Assembly: GCA_002897115.2 (NCBI GenBank) | Contig: BCIH01000007.1 | Span: 1 to 64,000 of the forward strand | Source: Prototheca cutis | Lineage: Eukaryota > Chlorophyta > Trebouxiophyceae > Chlorellales > Chlorellaceae | Length of the DNA: 64,000 nt | Reading direction: 5' to 3' | In this document: positions 47,901 through 61,000 of the stretch, piece after piece | Layout: each line of letters begins with the position of its first letter | Position numbering within the stretch: the stretch's first letter is position 1 | Notes under the pieces: generated by a model | Database searches by the model: none | What the model was told of the DNA's origin: nothing | What the model saw: the letters and a program-made list of their open reading frames with translations, nothing else | Program-made: the position numbers and the translations under genes

Positions 47901-50900
47901 CTAGTTGGCAGCACTCAGAAGTCCTGGATCCGACTCGCCTCGTGGGCCAAAGAATGCCGCAAGGCTGCTTTGCTTCAGGCGCCGGCCGGCCCCACCACGG
48001 GGCCGCTTGGGAAATGATGCCTGTATGCCTTTGGACACGGCCTTCCTCCCAGCCACATCGCCATCGCTCGCTGCTCGAAATTTCANGATCCGCTTCCGTC
48101 CAGCTTGCGTCCCTTGCCCTGACAGTGGCGANGACATTGATTGCTGTCGCTCTGGGGAACGCAATTCCTCTGCTGGCTCTGGCGAGCTGGGCATGGCCTT
48201 GCTCTCTCCGCTCGTGCTTGCTTCGTCCCTGCTCCAGGACACACTGCTCTCTTGCGCTTCGACATCGCTGTGCATGGCCTCAGTGAGAAGGGCTATACCC
48301 CGCGTGGAGTCTCGGCCGACGTATCGCCCACCCGTCGCTTCTCCACCACTGAGCGCATACTGCTCTGCAAAGCATGCAAGCCCGAGGCACTCATGATCAG
48401 GGTGATGGACAAGCAATTCTCTTCAAGAACGTAAAATGAACACTTCTTCGTCACTGCCATTGTTGTGCGGTCCAGGGTTTGTCGTGACAAGAACAACCAC
48501 CACAGACCTGCAACATCACACAGGCGTTGGAAGGCGTCGTAAAGAGTGTCAGCCAGATTCCGCCGTCCCAGCACCTTGGAAGCCACCTCGTTCTTGTCAA
48601 ACTCACCGTCCATCTGTCATGTGCAAGAAAGCGTGACTGAATCATGCATGGCCTGCCAGCGTCATTGCCTTGAAGGGTGGATGCCATCGACACGCACAAA
48701 AGTCCGGCCGGGCTCTGAGCCCCCACTGTCGTATGCAACACAGCAAATGGCAGGCCCACCCACTCGTTTCCCGAGACCCTACTGCTGCCAGGGCACGCTT
48801 GATCTCCTGTCGCAGCCGAGCCCTCAGTCGACGTTCCCAGTGATGCAGGGCATGGTATGCCATGAGCCGGGCACAGCAGAACCTCCCCACACGAAACCCT
48901 GTGTGCATTGAACAGGATTTCTTCGGGAAGACACAGCTGCCACCCTGCATATCGCCCGCACGTCGGCATCACAACCGCAACTCTGCCTTGCCTTCACGCA
49001 AAGAACACCAGAGGCTTACGTAAACACTGCCGTCGTCCCGCAGGAAACTCGGTTTCCACTCTCGTGCTGCTGCCATTATCCCCAGCACCGTTGTCTGCGG
49101 GGCATCCTCGCAGCGTCAAGATCTTAGTGGCATGTGCCCTGAAAGAGGGTTCGCGGGCAAGGAAGGGACACTGAGCAGCTACCGTTCATTTCTCCTTTTA
49201 CTTGACAGTGCGATCAGGCAGATCAAAGGGAGAAAATGGCCCGTCACAGACGCTTTCCTTCCCTTGCACCTCCCATCCAACAGCCCAGAACCCGCGCACA
49301 TTGCCGATACCTGGTGCGACCGCAGGCTTCACAGAGACAGTCGTTCCGTGCGTCTCCAAGGCCGCTGCTGCTGCCACTGGGGTCAACGTTGCTCCATTCC
49401 GATTCGGCGCCAGGCAAGGCCTCCAGGGCTTGGAGGAGACCGGGAGATGAAGCTGCCCAGAAACTGCTGGCAGCCTCTGACCTGCACCGAGTTTGTTCAT
49501 AACACCCCGAACATCATCCTTTACTCCATGAACAACACAGTGCCTTTGCCAGAGCGTCTGCTTGCGTGCTGCTGTGCCAAGCCACACAGAATGGCCTTGC
49601 ACCCTGTTCTGAAGAGATGAACCAACGGCACGCTTAGACATCTCACCTGGCCCTAGCAAGCTTCCCCTCCACTGACTTGACTGCTTGTTCGTAGTAGTGC
49701 CGGTGATCAGAACTGCGGCGAACCAGCGCTTCATACCTGGCAAACGGATGCATGCATTGAGGCATTGAGAATGTGTGCATGTGTAGGGGGGAACCCACCG
49801 GATTTTCGGTGACCAGAAAGATGGTATAAAGTCTCCCCATCTTACACTCGGGCAGGCACAGGTACAGTGACAAACAGATGCAGAAACACACTTGTTTCAC
49901 CCTTTTTTTTGCTCAAGCACCCACCGCCACCTTCCACTTAACGCCATGGTCGTTCCACATCCCGGCCCTGCGCACCCGGGATCCATCTCTGTAAGGAGGC
50001 GATACTCAAAATACGCCTCAAAACACTGACGTGGAGTCAGCCTGGACAGCTCGATGCCCACCTCCTTGCTGATACTGCAGGGTGGGTCATGTGATTGCCA
50101 GTGTATCGTGTAATGGCAGTACCACTGACGAATGTGGGCACTGCATGTCCCTCCATCATTCCTCGTCGCGCCGCCCAGCAGCCAATCGCTCAGGCATCAA
50201 GCATGCAATGCCCAACAAAATGTGTGTGTGGAATGCAGGCCAGAATGTGTGCTTGCAACAGCAGCAATAAGAAATCACCACCATAAACAACAAACATGCT
50301 GCACCGTTGGATTTTCCGGGAAGGGCTGATGCCCGTGGAAGGCCGGGTCGCTCGCTGGCTGCCCCGGCTCAATCGCGACCGGTCAGCGGAGGGGCCTGAG
50401 TGCCTGCTGTTCTCCTCGTCGCTGACAACGGCCGCGCTCGAATCACTGTCCGAATCGGTGATGGCAATGACGCCATGGTGGTGATCGTCGCTAGAAGTTC
50501 CTTCGGTGCTGCTCTCTGTCGCAGCGACGCGTCGGCGCCACCTTGCCTGTGCACGCGACATAATCTCCCCAGCCCGTGGCCGTCGCTCCTTTGCGGCTGA
50601 CCTCAGTGGCCGTCCAGCCGCTGATGGACTACTGACAGGACCACAACGCCGGCGTAGCCGGCAGGTCCCACGACCACTGGGCTTGGTGGTGGCAACATCT
50701 GCAGTGGCTTCCATGCCTTTAAGCTCTTTATCGCTCCCGTCGCTGCTGCTGCTTATAACAGCCATCTGCTGGGCCACCCGTCGACTTCCATAGGCACCTC
50801 CTGTCGAATCTTCCACCTCCTGATTGTTGTTGTCTTGGCTACTGCTCCCAGGCGCCACGTCAGATGCCTCCTTGTCCGCCTTGCTCTGCGATTCACGATC

Positions 50901-51296
50901 AGTGCCATCCTCGTCCTCCACGATGAAGTCATCTAGATCTGAGGGGCAAGAGGGAGGTGGGGCAAGAGCGCTTGAATATCTGTCCTGTGGTCTAAGACTC
51001 CATGGATGTTTCTTCTGCTGTGCGGTCATGAGNGGTCGAAAAATTTCATGAGCAGTTGGCAAACTGATACCCCAACGGGTGTGGCGCTCATCCTCCAACA
51101 CCTTCTTCTCCTCCGGCAGACATCTCGTCAGCATCACCGTAGTCTCCCACTGCTCCGGCAAGCATGCGTGCAGCAGACTTGCTTGGCGCTTGGGGCCCAT
51201 TGGCGGCACTTGGGCACACCTTGCCCCATTTCCGCAGTGGCAAGTCCTCTGCATTCCCGTGTGAAATGAAGAATGGAATGCTGAAGACAATAACAT
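47901..51296 (-). CDS. DUF4211-like acidic nuclear protein, exons partly resolved
   Basis: An N-terminal low-complexity region (50300-51200) is rich in Ser, Asp and Arg and includes SDLDDFIVEDEDG, the pattern that precedes DUF4211 domains in plant and QSER1/PRR12-type proteins. Downstream exons on the minus strand follow the domain order: RQCFEAYFEYRLLTEMDPG (about 50040), HYYEQAVKSVEGKLAR (about 49690), AAAREWKPSFLRDDGSVY (about 49050), then FDKNEVASKVLGRRNLADTL (about 48600). The C-terminal exon is basic and ends with KQSSLAAFFGP (about 47950), matching the PIP-box consensus QxxLxxFF. Joins between exons are not all fixed, and a middle segment around 49250-49480 is of uncertain coding status. 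Related proteins are chromatin-associated. The 5' end is not found. Confidence 0.5.
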
Positions 51297-52261
51297 TGTT
51301 CATTTGACAACAAAAGTATTGCGCATGCGTTCTCAAACCAATAGACTATGTGAGTGTGGTTGGAGCCTTGCATGGGGAGGTGGGTACATGGTAGGGCAAC
51401 CTTATCGAAATGACCGGCAGGCACCCCCCGTCGTTGCCATCGCCCGCACCATACGAGGACGACACGGAACACATAGCGTCTCCCCCTTCCTTGGTGCCGG
51501 AGGAAGTGGAGGCTCCACTGGTATCTGAGATGACTCGTGCATACGCGCGAGACCGGGTCTTCATTGATGGCAAGGGGCCCTCACTCTTCGGTGCGCTGGT
51601 GCTCCAACACGGAAGGTTTCCCAAGCAGTGTTGTGGTCATGGAAATCAGCGCATTGCATTCTAAATGGAATTGGTATCCCGCTCTCGGTATAACCGCATG
51701 CCTGATCACAGTCGTGTTGCACTGGAGGATCCAGATCACTTTTAACCTTCCTGGCGCCCGGGCACGCGCCGCATCAGCATTAGCTGGACTGCTGCGATAC
51801 GCGCATCGGTTTTTCTTCATATTACGAAACCTGACATTTCAAAGCTTGAGACTTGGGCCTCTCAATTCGCATCCTTTAGAGGCGCATCGAAGCGTCAGAT
51901 CATGTCCCCTCTTCTGCACAGCAATCACCCAGTCATGGCTGCAACAATACACACTGTCCATGCCATATCCCATTTACGATAAAGACGCATCCATGCATGA
52001 AACATGTGTCAAATATGACTGGTCATTGGTGTGGGCCGTGGGAATGCCTGGCGAACACCTTCTCCAGGACCCTGGATCACTTCAAGGATCTCGGGAAGCA
52101 TTTGCTGGCACTCACGTGCTTGNCGGGACCCCGCGTGGCTGGAATTTTGGAGCAACACCCACAGAGCCCATGATTCTCGAAGCTCAACATGCATCGCTCG
52201 TTATCCTGCCCAACTGCGTCGTTTTAATTGTTTTCGTTTTTGATACTTGTGCTTGTTGGTT
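51297..52261. other. Upstream region between the DUF4211-like gene and ATP sulfurylase
   Basis: Divergent region. A minus frame near 51620-51420 (MKTRSRAYARVISDTSG) might be a 5' exon of the DUF4211-like gene. The remainder to 52260 is AT-richer with no coding signal and should contain the ATP sulfurylase promoter. Confidence 0.4.
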
Positions 52262-54489
52262 ATGAACATGCATGCAGTCAGCCTGAGCGGGCGTGCTCAG
52301 CCCCAGCTGAAGAGTGCTGCAGAGCAGTCAACGACTCGTGCTCCCTGCAGCGTTTCCAGCCGCGCTGCGTTCGCCTTCCGCAGCGCTTCTCAATCACGTG
52401 CGGGCCGTGTTCGCTCGACGCGGCGATCTTCCACCGTGATGCGGTGCGTGCGCCGGGCATGGGGCTTGGCTTGGTGGCGGTGCAGTGTACTGGGGCAGGG
52501 TTTGATTCTCATGAGGGACCCCGACCGTGATCCTACCACATAGGACTGATCACGACGTGCACTGTTTAACGTGATACCCAGGGCGACTGTGACGGCCCCC
52601 GCTGCTGAGCGGGCGGATCTCATTGCCCCACATGGGGGTGAGCTGGTCTCCCTGATGCTGGAGCCCGGCCGGCGGGCGGCAGCCATCAAGTCGTGTAACA
52701 AGATCGTGGAGCTGTCTGACCGGAATGCCTGCGACGTGGAACTCCTCATCGTCGGGTATGCAGTTGGAAGTACTTTTGTGGCGGGGGATGCGGGAGGGTC
52801 TTTTGTACACCACGTGCGTGCACGCACACGTGCACACGCATGTGTATGGGCAGTCACTGGAAAGAAAGGTTCTCCAGGACCGAAAGTGGCGTGGTCATTG
52901 TGGATGCAAGCTCGTCTTGGGGGACAGCTGGCAGCGGTGCGCCCGGTGCCCTGCACCCTTGTGGGCGTACGCTGTCTGTAGATGCTCCTCTGCTCATAGA
53001 GCTTGCCAGAACATCAGCCCGGTTATTTAGCATGCCCGCTCCCGCTATGCGTGGACACTGCTATACGCCCGTGCGACACGCATTCTCTGGCTTTCGTGCA
53101 TTCACATGAGCAGTCCATTGATGGCGCTCCACTGCTCAATCCTGTGCCTTGCGTTTGCAGAGGTTTCTCCCCACTGACTGGGTTCATGACGGAGCAGCAG
53201 TACGACAGCGTTGTGAAGGACATGAAGCTGCCTGACGGCCACCTGTTTGGCCTGCCCGTGGTCATGGACACCGACGACGAGGCAATCGTCCCCGGCGACA
53301 AGCTGCTGCTGACATATAAGGGACAGGTGGGAGGTGGCGGTGTGGTGGGTTGGGATAAATGATGCAAAAGGCTGTGATGTCTCGACACCGAGTTGCTGGA
53401 CCAGCGCCGTAGGCGAATCATCTCTTCTCAGTTTCTTTTTTGGATGTCCACTCACCCTGCGATATGCATACACCACTATCTATCTGTCTGTCTCTGTATG
53501 TATGGACATACATGGTATGTATCTATGCATCCCTTCATTCCACAGGACATTGCAACGCTGGAGGTGAGCGACAAGTGGCGGCCCGACAAGGCGGTCGAGG
53601 CATCGCACTGTTACGGCACCACTGCGCTGGACCACCCCGCGGTGTCCATGATTGCGGGCGAGCGTGGCCGGTATTACCTGGGCGGCTCTGTGGAGGGCTT
53701 GGGTCTGCCGGAACGCGAGTTCCCGTGCCGTACGCCGGCGGAGGTCCGGGCCACGCTCCCCGTGGGCGCGGACGTCCTCGCTTTCCAGTGCCGCAACCCC
53801 ATCCACCGTGCGCACTACGAGCTGTTCATCCGCGCGCTGACGGCGCCGAACGTCCGTGAGGGTGCGGTGTGCCTGGTGCACCCGACCTGCGGTCCCACGC
53901 AGGACGACGACATCCCCGGCGACGTGCGGTACCGGACCTACGAGGTCCTGGCCGCCGAGGTGGCCAACCCTGCACTGCGCTGGGCGTACCTGCCCTACTC
54001 CATGCACATGGCGGGCCCACGCGAGGCCATCCAGCACATGATCATCCGCAAGAACTACGGGGCCACACACTTTATCATCGGCCGCGACATGGCGGGGTGC
54101 AAGTCTACGATCACCAAGGAAGACTTTTACGGTGAGTCTTCTGTTGTCTTGACAAGAGAACCCCAGCAGCAGCTCGCCGACCGTACCCCCCAACTCACCG
54201 CTCGCCAACTCCAACCGTCGCAGGGCCATACGATGCGCAGGAGTTTGCGACGGCGCACGCCGGGGCGCTGGGCATGCAGACGGTGCCTTCTCTCAACATC
54301 ACGTACACTGAGGAGGCCGGATTTGTGACGGCCGACATCGCCGAACGTGACGGCTTGCACAAGCTCAACCTGTCAGGGACCAAGTTCAGGCAGATGTTGC
54401 GTTCGGGGGAGCCCATCCCAGAGTGGTTTAGCTTTGCCTCTGTCATCCAGGTCCTCCGCGAGGGACAGCAAGCCAAGTCCGACGCCTGA
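52262..54489 (+). CDS. ATS1: ATP sulfurylase (sulfate adenylyltransferase), plastid-targeted
   Basis: Exons 52262-52443, 52582-52755, 53161-53326, 53546-54131 and 54224-54489 sum to 458 codons. The first roughly 60 residues are Ser/Arg/Ala-rich with few acids (SRAAFAFRSASQSRAGRVRS), a typical plastid transit peptide. The mature enzyme shows LIAPHGGELVSLM, GGFSPLTGFM, the nucleotide-binding QCRNPIHRAHYELFIRA, LVHPTCGPTQDDDIPGDVRY and GRDMAGCKS. It activates sulfate to APS as the first step of sulfate assimilation. The pattern is the plant/algal type, without the APS-kinase-like domain of fungal enzymes. Length agrees with the algal ATS1 and ATS2 enzymes. Confidence 0.95.
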
Positions 54490-54899
54490 TTTGGTGGCCG
54501 TGCTTTATGCACCGTCACAGCACCCTCGTTTGCTGATGGGGAATGAACCAGCGACTGCTGCAGCTAGAAACCATGAGCAGGCTGTCGTTGGTCTCGCGCT
54601 TTCCCTCGCGGCATCAGTCGGTACATCCTCCTCCTGCTCTCGTCTGTATTTCTGAAAACTGTTGCATGCGTGTGCATCGCTCGCTGAAAGGGCCGCGTAT
54701 TCTGTTTGCAAGCAGCAGGGCCATCGCGGCCCCAGTACTGGGGGCATTCGAATTGGCGTTCCATCCCTGATCCTGCTCTTTGGCTGCTGTAGCCTGCCTT
54801 CATGTCGCCTGTGTACTGTGCTGCTGTTACATTCAACGAGATGGCATCGGTCGTGGCAAGAAGGACCAGGGCATTAATTGATAATCGTGAGCGTCTCGC
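54490..54899. other. Convergent intergenic region
   Basis: About 410 bases between the stops of ATP sulfurylase (+) and NDUFS4 (-). No gene. Confidence 0.5.
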
Positions 54900-56034
54900 T
54901 CACTTCTTCTTGCTCTTGGTGGCGGCGGATGCCTGCTCGCTCCGCAGGCCGCCCTGCGGGATGCCGTGCCGCTTCACGCTAAAGTTGTCGCCGTCTGCAT
55001 GGATGGTTGCACGGGGAGATGTGCACCGATCAAAAATGGGGGTGCGCACAAGAAAGGAGGAGCACCCCTGTGGCTGCGCATCCAGTCGTTCTGGCCTGCA
55101 CCGCATGTACTCACTCTCCCGGCGGTGCCTGATCTCCCCCCTCTCAAAACACACACACACACACACACCAGCCTCCTTACATCCGACATAACGCGTGGGG
55201 CGCTTGTGGTCCCGGGGGTTGGGCTCCTCCACCTCGTACGCCCATCCGCGCTTCTCGGCAAAGTCGATCGCGTCCTCCTTGGTGTCAAATGCCAGCCGCC
55301 GGTAGGACATGTACTGGTAGTCTGCCGTGGAGGTCCAGCCCATCAGAGGGTTGGCCCACTTTTCTGCACAGCGTCACATGTGGGGCAATTGGGTGGGGGT
55401 TCGTTGGGCCACTGCAGACGGCAGACCGAATGAGGCAGAGTCAGTTCTGAAACATCGCCAGCATCGGTGCCATCCCTCAGCCCTTTCAATTAGGTGAAAA
55501 TCCCAAGGCAACTGTTGCACTGCACAGTGTGGTCGCAAAGCAGCCATTCCGTAGGCGGCGTCTTGAGGCCAGCACTCGTCCAGCACTACCACCATACCCC
55601 AACCAATTCCACTCACGTTCGGGTTCAAAGTACACCTGCCAGCCTGGGCCGTCTGTGGGCGTGGGAGACACAGATTAGGGAATTCATGCACATTCGAAAG
55701 GAAGAGCAACGGCCCAACGCTGCTCGGATGACGAGCCAGCACAGACTGAAGGAAACCTGAACTGCACACCGAGAGCCTGGTCCCGGCAGCCCCCCCGAAA
55801 CTCACTGCCGTCGATGGTCAGGGCCAGGCCGTGCTGGCCGGCCACCTTGGATGGCGAGAATATGACGACCTTGCGCTGGGAGCCCAGCGAGGGCATGCCG
55901 CTCGCGGCTTGGAGGTCGGTGACGTGCTCCGCAGCCTCATCCTTGGCAGCGGTGGCGAACGAGCGCCACGCCCCAGCGCACCGCGGCAGAACAGCCCGGT
56001 TCTGCTTCAGGCCGTTTACCAACTGCATCGCCAT
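54900..56034 (-). CDS. NDUFS4: NADH dehydrogenase (ubiquinone) Fe-S protein 4, NDUFS4 (18-kDa subunit)
   Basis: Exons 56034-55806, 55652-55617, 55363-55181 and 54994-54900 sum to 181 codons. The N-terminus ([20 protein letters not shown], then WRSFATAAK) is a mitochondrial presequence. NDUFS4 landmarks follow: [62 protein letters not shown] and [10 protein letters not shown]. This subunit stabilises the NADH-binding N module of respiratory complex I. The Lys-rich end (TKSKKK) is longer than in some relatives. The second exon is only 36 bases. A (CA)n tract lies in intron 3. Confidence 0.93.
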
Positions 56035-56401
56035 CTGCGTGCCGGTTGCAGTCGTGGCCAGCCCGGGCGCTCCACGCACTTAGTAATGGGTGCCCCGCCA
56101 CGTACCCAAACCGATGGCAGGTGGGATCGAAAACACGACGTTCACGTTATCTACAGCACGACAAAGGACATTGGCATTCGCGCCGCGATTTGTACGTGCC
56201 AGCGGAGCCCGGGGACCCGGCATGGCCTGGGTGACCAGTGACCATTGTTTTTTCCCTTCTCGGCGGAGGGGTCTCGCGTTGGGGGGAGCATCATTGAATC
56301 GATCTCACCAGCCAATCCAAAACCACGCTTTACGTCCGCAGTTCATTGCCAGGCCATGATGCTTAGTACTAAACATCCCTGGAAGGCAGTATTGTTACAA
56401 T
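56035..56401. other. Upstream region of NDUFS4 and 3' flank of DPM1
   Basis: Both flanking genes are on the minus strand. No coding signal is seen. Confidence 0.5.
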
Positions 56402-58064
<1,663 letters not shown>

Positions 58065-61000
58065 ATGGCGCCCCTCAAGAAGGTGGATCGCTCGGCAACG
58101 ATATGCTTTGATCCCACCGGCACCTTCCTCGCAGCCGGCAGTGTTGCTGGAGCGATCGATCTAAGCTTCAGCACTTCTTCAACGCTCGAGGTGGGGGGTG
58201 GACATGGTCGATGGACGTACGGCCGCGGAGCTGTGCCACCACGGTGCCTTGGGTTTGGGAGTTTGGCAATGGCGACCGGGAAATGCGCTGACCAATCATT
58301 GCTCGCGACCCGTGCAGATTTTTGATCTAGACCTTGGCAGCTCTCACTCGAATCTAAAGCCTGCGGGAGGGGCTGTCCAGGCTCCCGAGCGCTTCTCGCG
58401 GCTGTGCTGGGGCCCCGGTGCCGATGCCGACACGTACCCGGTAGGTGATCTGGGCCCTGCGTTGGGCGCAGCGCTGGGCTGGCGTGCATTGGAATCTTCA
58501 GTGTAACCCTGACATGCCGCAGGGGAGGCATGGGGAATGCACCACTGCAGGGTGGCACTTCATGTGTGTTGCCGTGGGAGTGCGTAGTGGGGTAGACCGC
58601 AGCATCCGCCTCCCCAGCCGTTGGACAGGTGCACCGCAATGCTGTGCCGGAAGACACGGGATCCCAGCACGTCTGCCCGCACCCACGATCGGCGCCCTCC
58701 TCTGCCCTTCATCTCGCAGAAGGGCCTGCTGGCCGGCGGCCTTGCGGATGGCAGCATCTGCCTCTGGGATCCGTCGAAGATCATCGGACGTGCAGCAGGC
58801 CCTAAGGAATCGCAGCCGCTGGCGCGCCTGCAGAAGCACCGCGGCGCGGTGGGTGGTGAAGCGGGGGCGCTTTTTTTAATGCAGCATGGTGGCCTGTCTT
58901 AGGGGTCTGCGGCGACGGATTCACTGTCCCTCGGAACGAGGGGCNCCCCACACATGGGAGCCTTTGTTGGGGCAAATGCATTCCCTCCAGTGCCCCTCCC
59001 CATGCCTGCGGGCCTTCTCCCTTCACAGCATACTCGTTCATACCCAAGCACATGCACTTAAATACCCCCCCCCAAAAAAATGGTCCCCAATCAGGTCCGG
59101 GGCCTGGAATTCAACCCGTTCAGCCCGTCGCTACTGGCATCTGGCGGTGTTGACGGCGAGCTGTGCATCTGGGACATGGCCAAGCCCACTGCCCCGTCGC
59201 TGTACCCGGCCATGCGGCGCAGCGGCAGCGTGGGCGGCGGCCTGGCTGCGGACGCGCGGGCGGCGCCCGAGGTGAACCACCTGGCGTGGAACGGCAAGGT
59301 CCAGCACATCCTGGCGACGGCGACCCTGTCCGGGGGCGTGGTGGTGTGGGATCTGAAGAAGCAGCGGCCGGTGATCACGCTGGGCGAGGGCGGGGCCGGG
59401 GGCTACCGCCGCCGCGCGGCAGCGGTGCGCTGGAACCCCGAGCTGGCGGTGCAGGTGGCTGTGGCCAGCGACGACGACGCGGCGCCAGGCGTCGCGCTGT
59501 GGGACCTCCGAAACGCCGTGGCCCCTGTGCGCGAGTACGTGGGGCACACGCGCGGCGTGGCAGGGCTGGCCTGGTGTCCCCAGGACGCGGGGCTCCTGCT
59601 TTCTTCAGGTCGTGACGGTCGGACGATTGTTTGGGACGTCGCCGCGGGGGAGGGCGTGGTGGAGCTCCCACCACGGGGAGCGTGGGACTTTGACGTGGCG
59701 TGGGCCCCAGGGGCCCAGGGCGCGGGCCTGTTTGCCGCGGCGACTTTGGAGGGACAGGTAGCGCTGCACGCGATGGCACGCTGCGTGCCTGTCGAGCCGG
59801 CAGTCGACCCGGCCACTGGCTATGCGGCAGGGCCAGCCCTGGCGCGTTCTCGCGCACCCTCTTGGCTCCGCCGCCCCGCCGGCGCTTCTTTCGGCTTTGG
59901 AGGCAAGCTCGCGCGTTTTGGCCCCCGCGTCGACGCCGCCGTCGCTGCAGCTGCGAATGGAGATATCGCCGCAGTGACCGACCCGGCGGCCGAGGTGCTG
60001 ACGCCAGTGGACGCTACCTCTGTGTCCCCCCATGCTGGGTCGGAAGCCAATAGTGGCGCGAATGCTGCGTCGACGGGCGGAAAAGTGCTGCAGGTACTGC
60101 AGGTCCGGGCTGGCAGCGCGGTGGCGACGGCGGCCGCTTCAGCCGCCGGCATGGGCCACGCGGCCGAGCTGCGTGAGGCGGTGGCCTCGGGCGACCGCGG
60201 TGCGCTGCGTGCGCTGTGCGCCCGCCGCGAGGCAGAAGCCGCCGACGCGGCCGAGGCCGAGACTTGGACGTTCCTGGGCACGCACTATGCGCCCAATGCC
60301 CGGCGGTACCTGCTCGAACGCCTAGGGTTTGGCGATGACATCGCGCGCCTGGAAGCTGCAGCCGCGGAAGCGGCGATTGCCGCGGCGACTGCCACGCAGG
60401 CTGCCGTGGCGCAGGGCGACAGCCCTCCCGTTGCTGAGTCGGGGGCCCTGGACCCTGCAGCCCTGACGGCCGGCCTGAACGCGCTGGGTCTGAAGGGCAG
60501 TGACCTGCCCGATCCNGCTGCGTCTGGGGTGCTCGCCGCATCAGCCTCAGGCCCAACACATTCTAATGACCTGTTTGCGGCCGAGGGTGCCGATAGTTTC
60601 TTTGATGACCTGCACAGCCCGGCGCTGGCCTCGCCTGTGCGCTCGGGGCACCATTCGGTTGCCAATGGCTCTGCTGCTGTCGGCGGCGCTGCGGTTCTGC
60701 ACGGGCCCAGCCCGCTCGGCGGCGCTGGTGGTCCTGGCCATGGGCGCCCATTGAGCAGCGCTGCTGCGGGCGGGCAGTCTGCTTCGGGTGCCGCCGCTGC
60801 CGGCGCCGCAGGACGAACGGCCGACGGCTCTGGAAAGCCGACACCAGCTGCACCAGACGCGGTGGACACGGCTCTGGCAAAGGCAAAGGATGGCGAGGCT
60901 GAAGCAGCAATCCTGCGCGCCCTGGTCCTGGGTGACCCCGCGACGGCGGCGGCGGTGGCGTCCGAGGCCAGTCGGCACGCCGACGCGGTTCTGCTGGCCA

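Noticed and set aside
51537..52265. 242-codon plus-strand open frame upstream of ATP sulfurylase
   Set aside because: Unbiased codons, no motif, crosses AT-rich promoter-like DNA and contains an N. Treated as chance.
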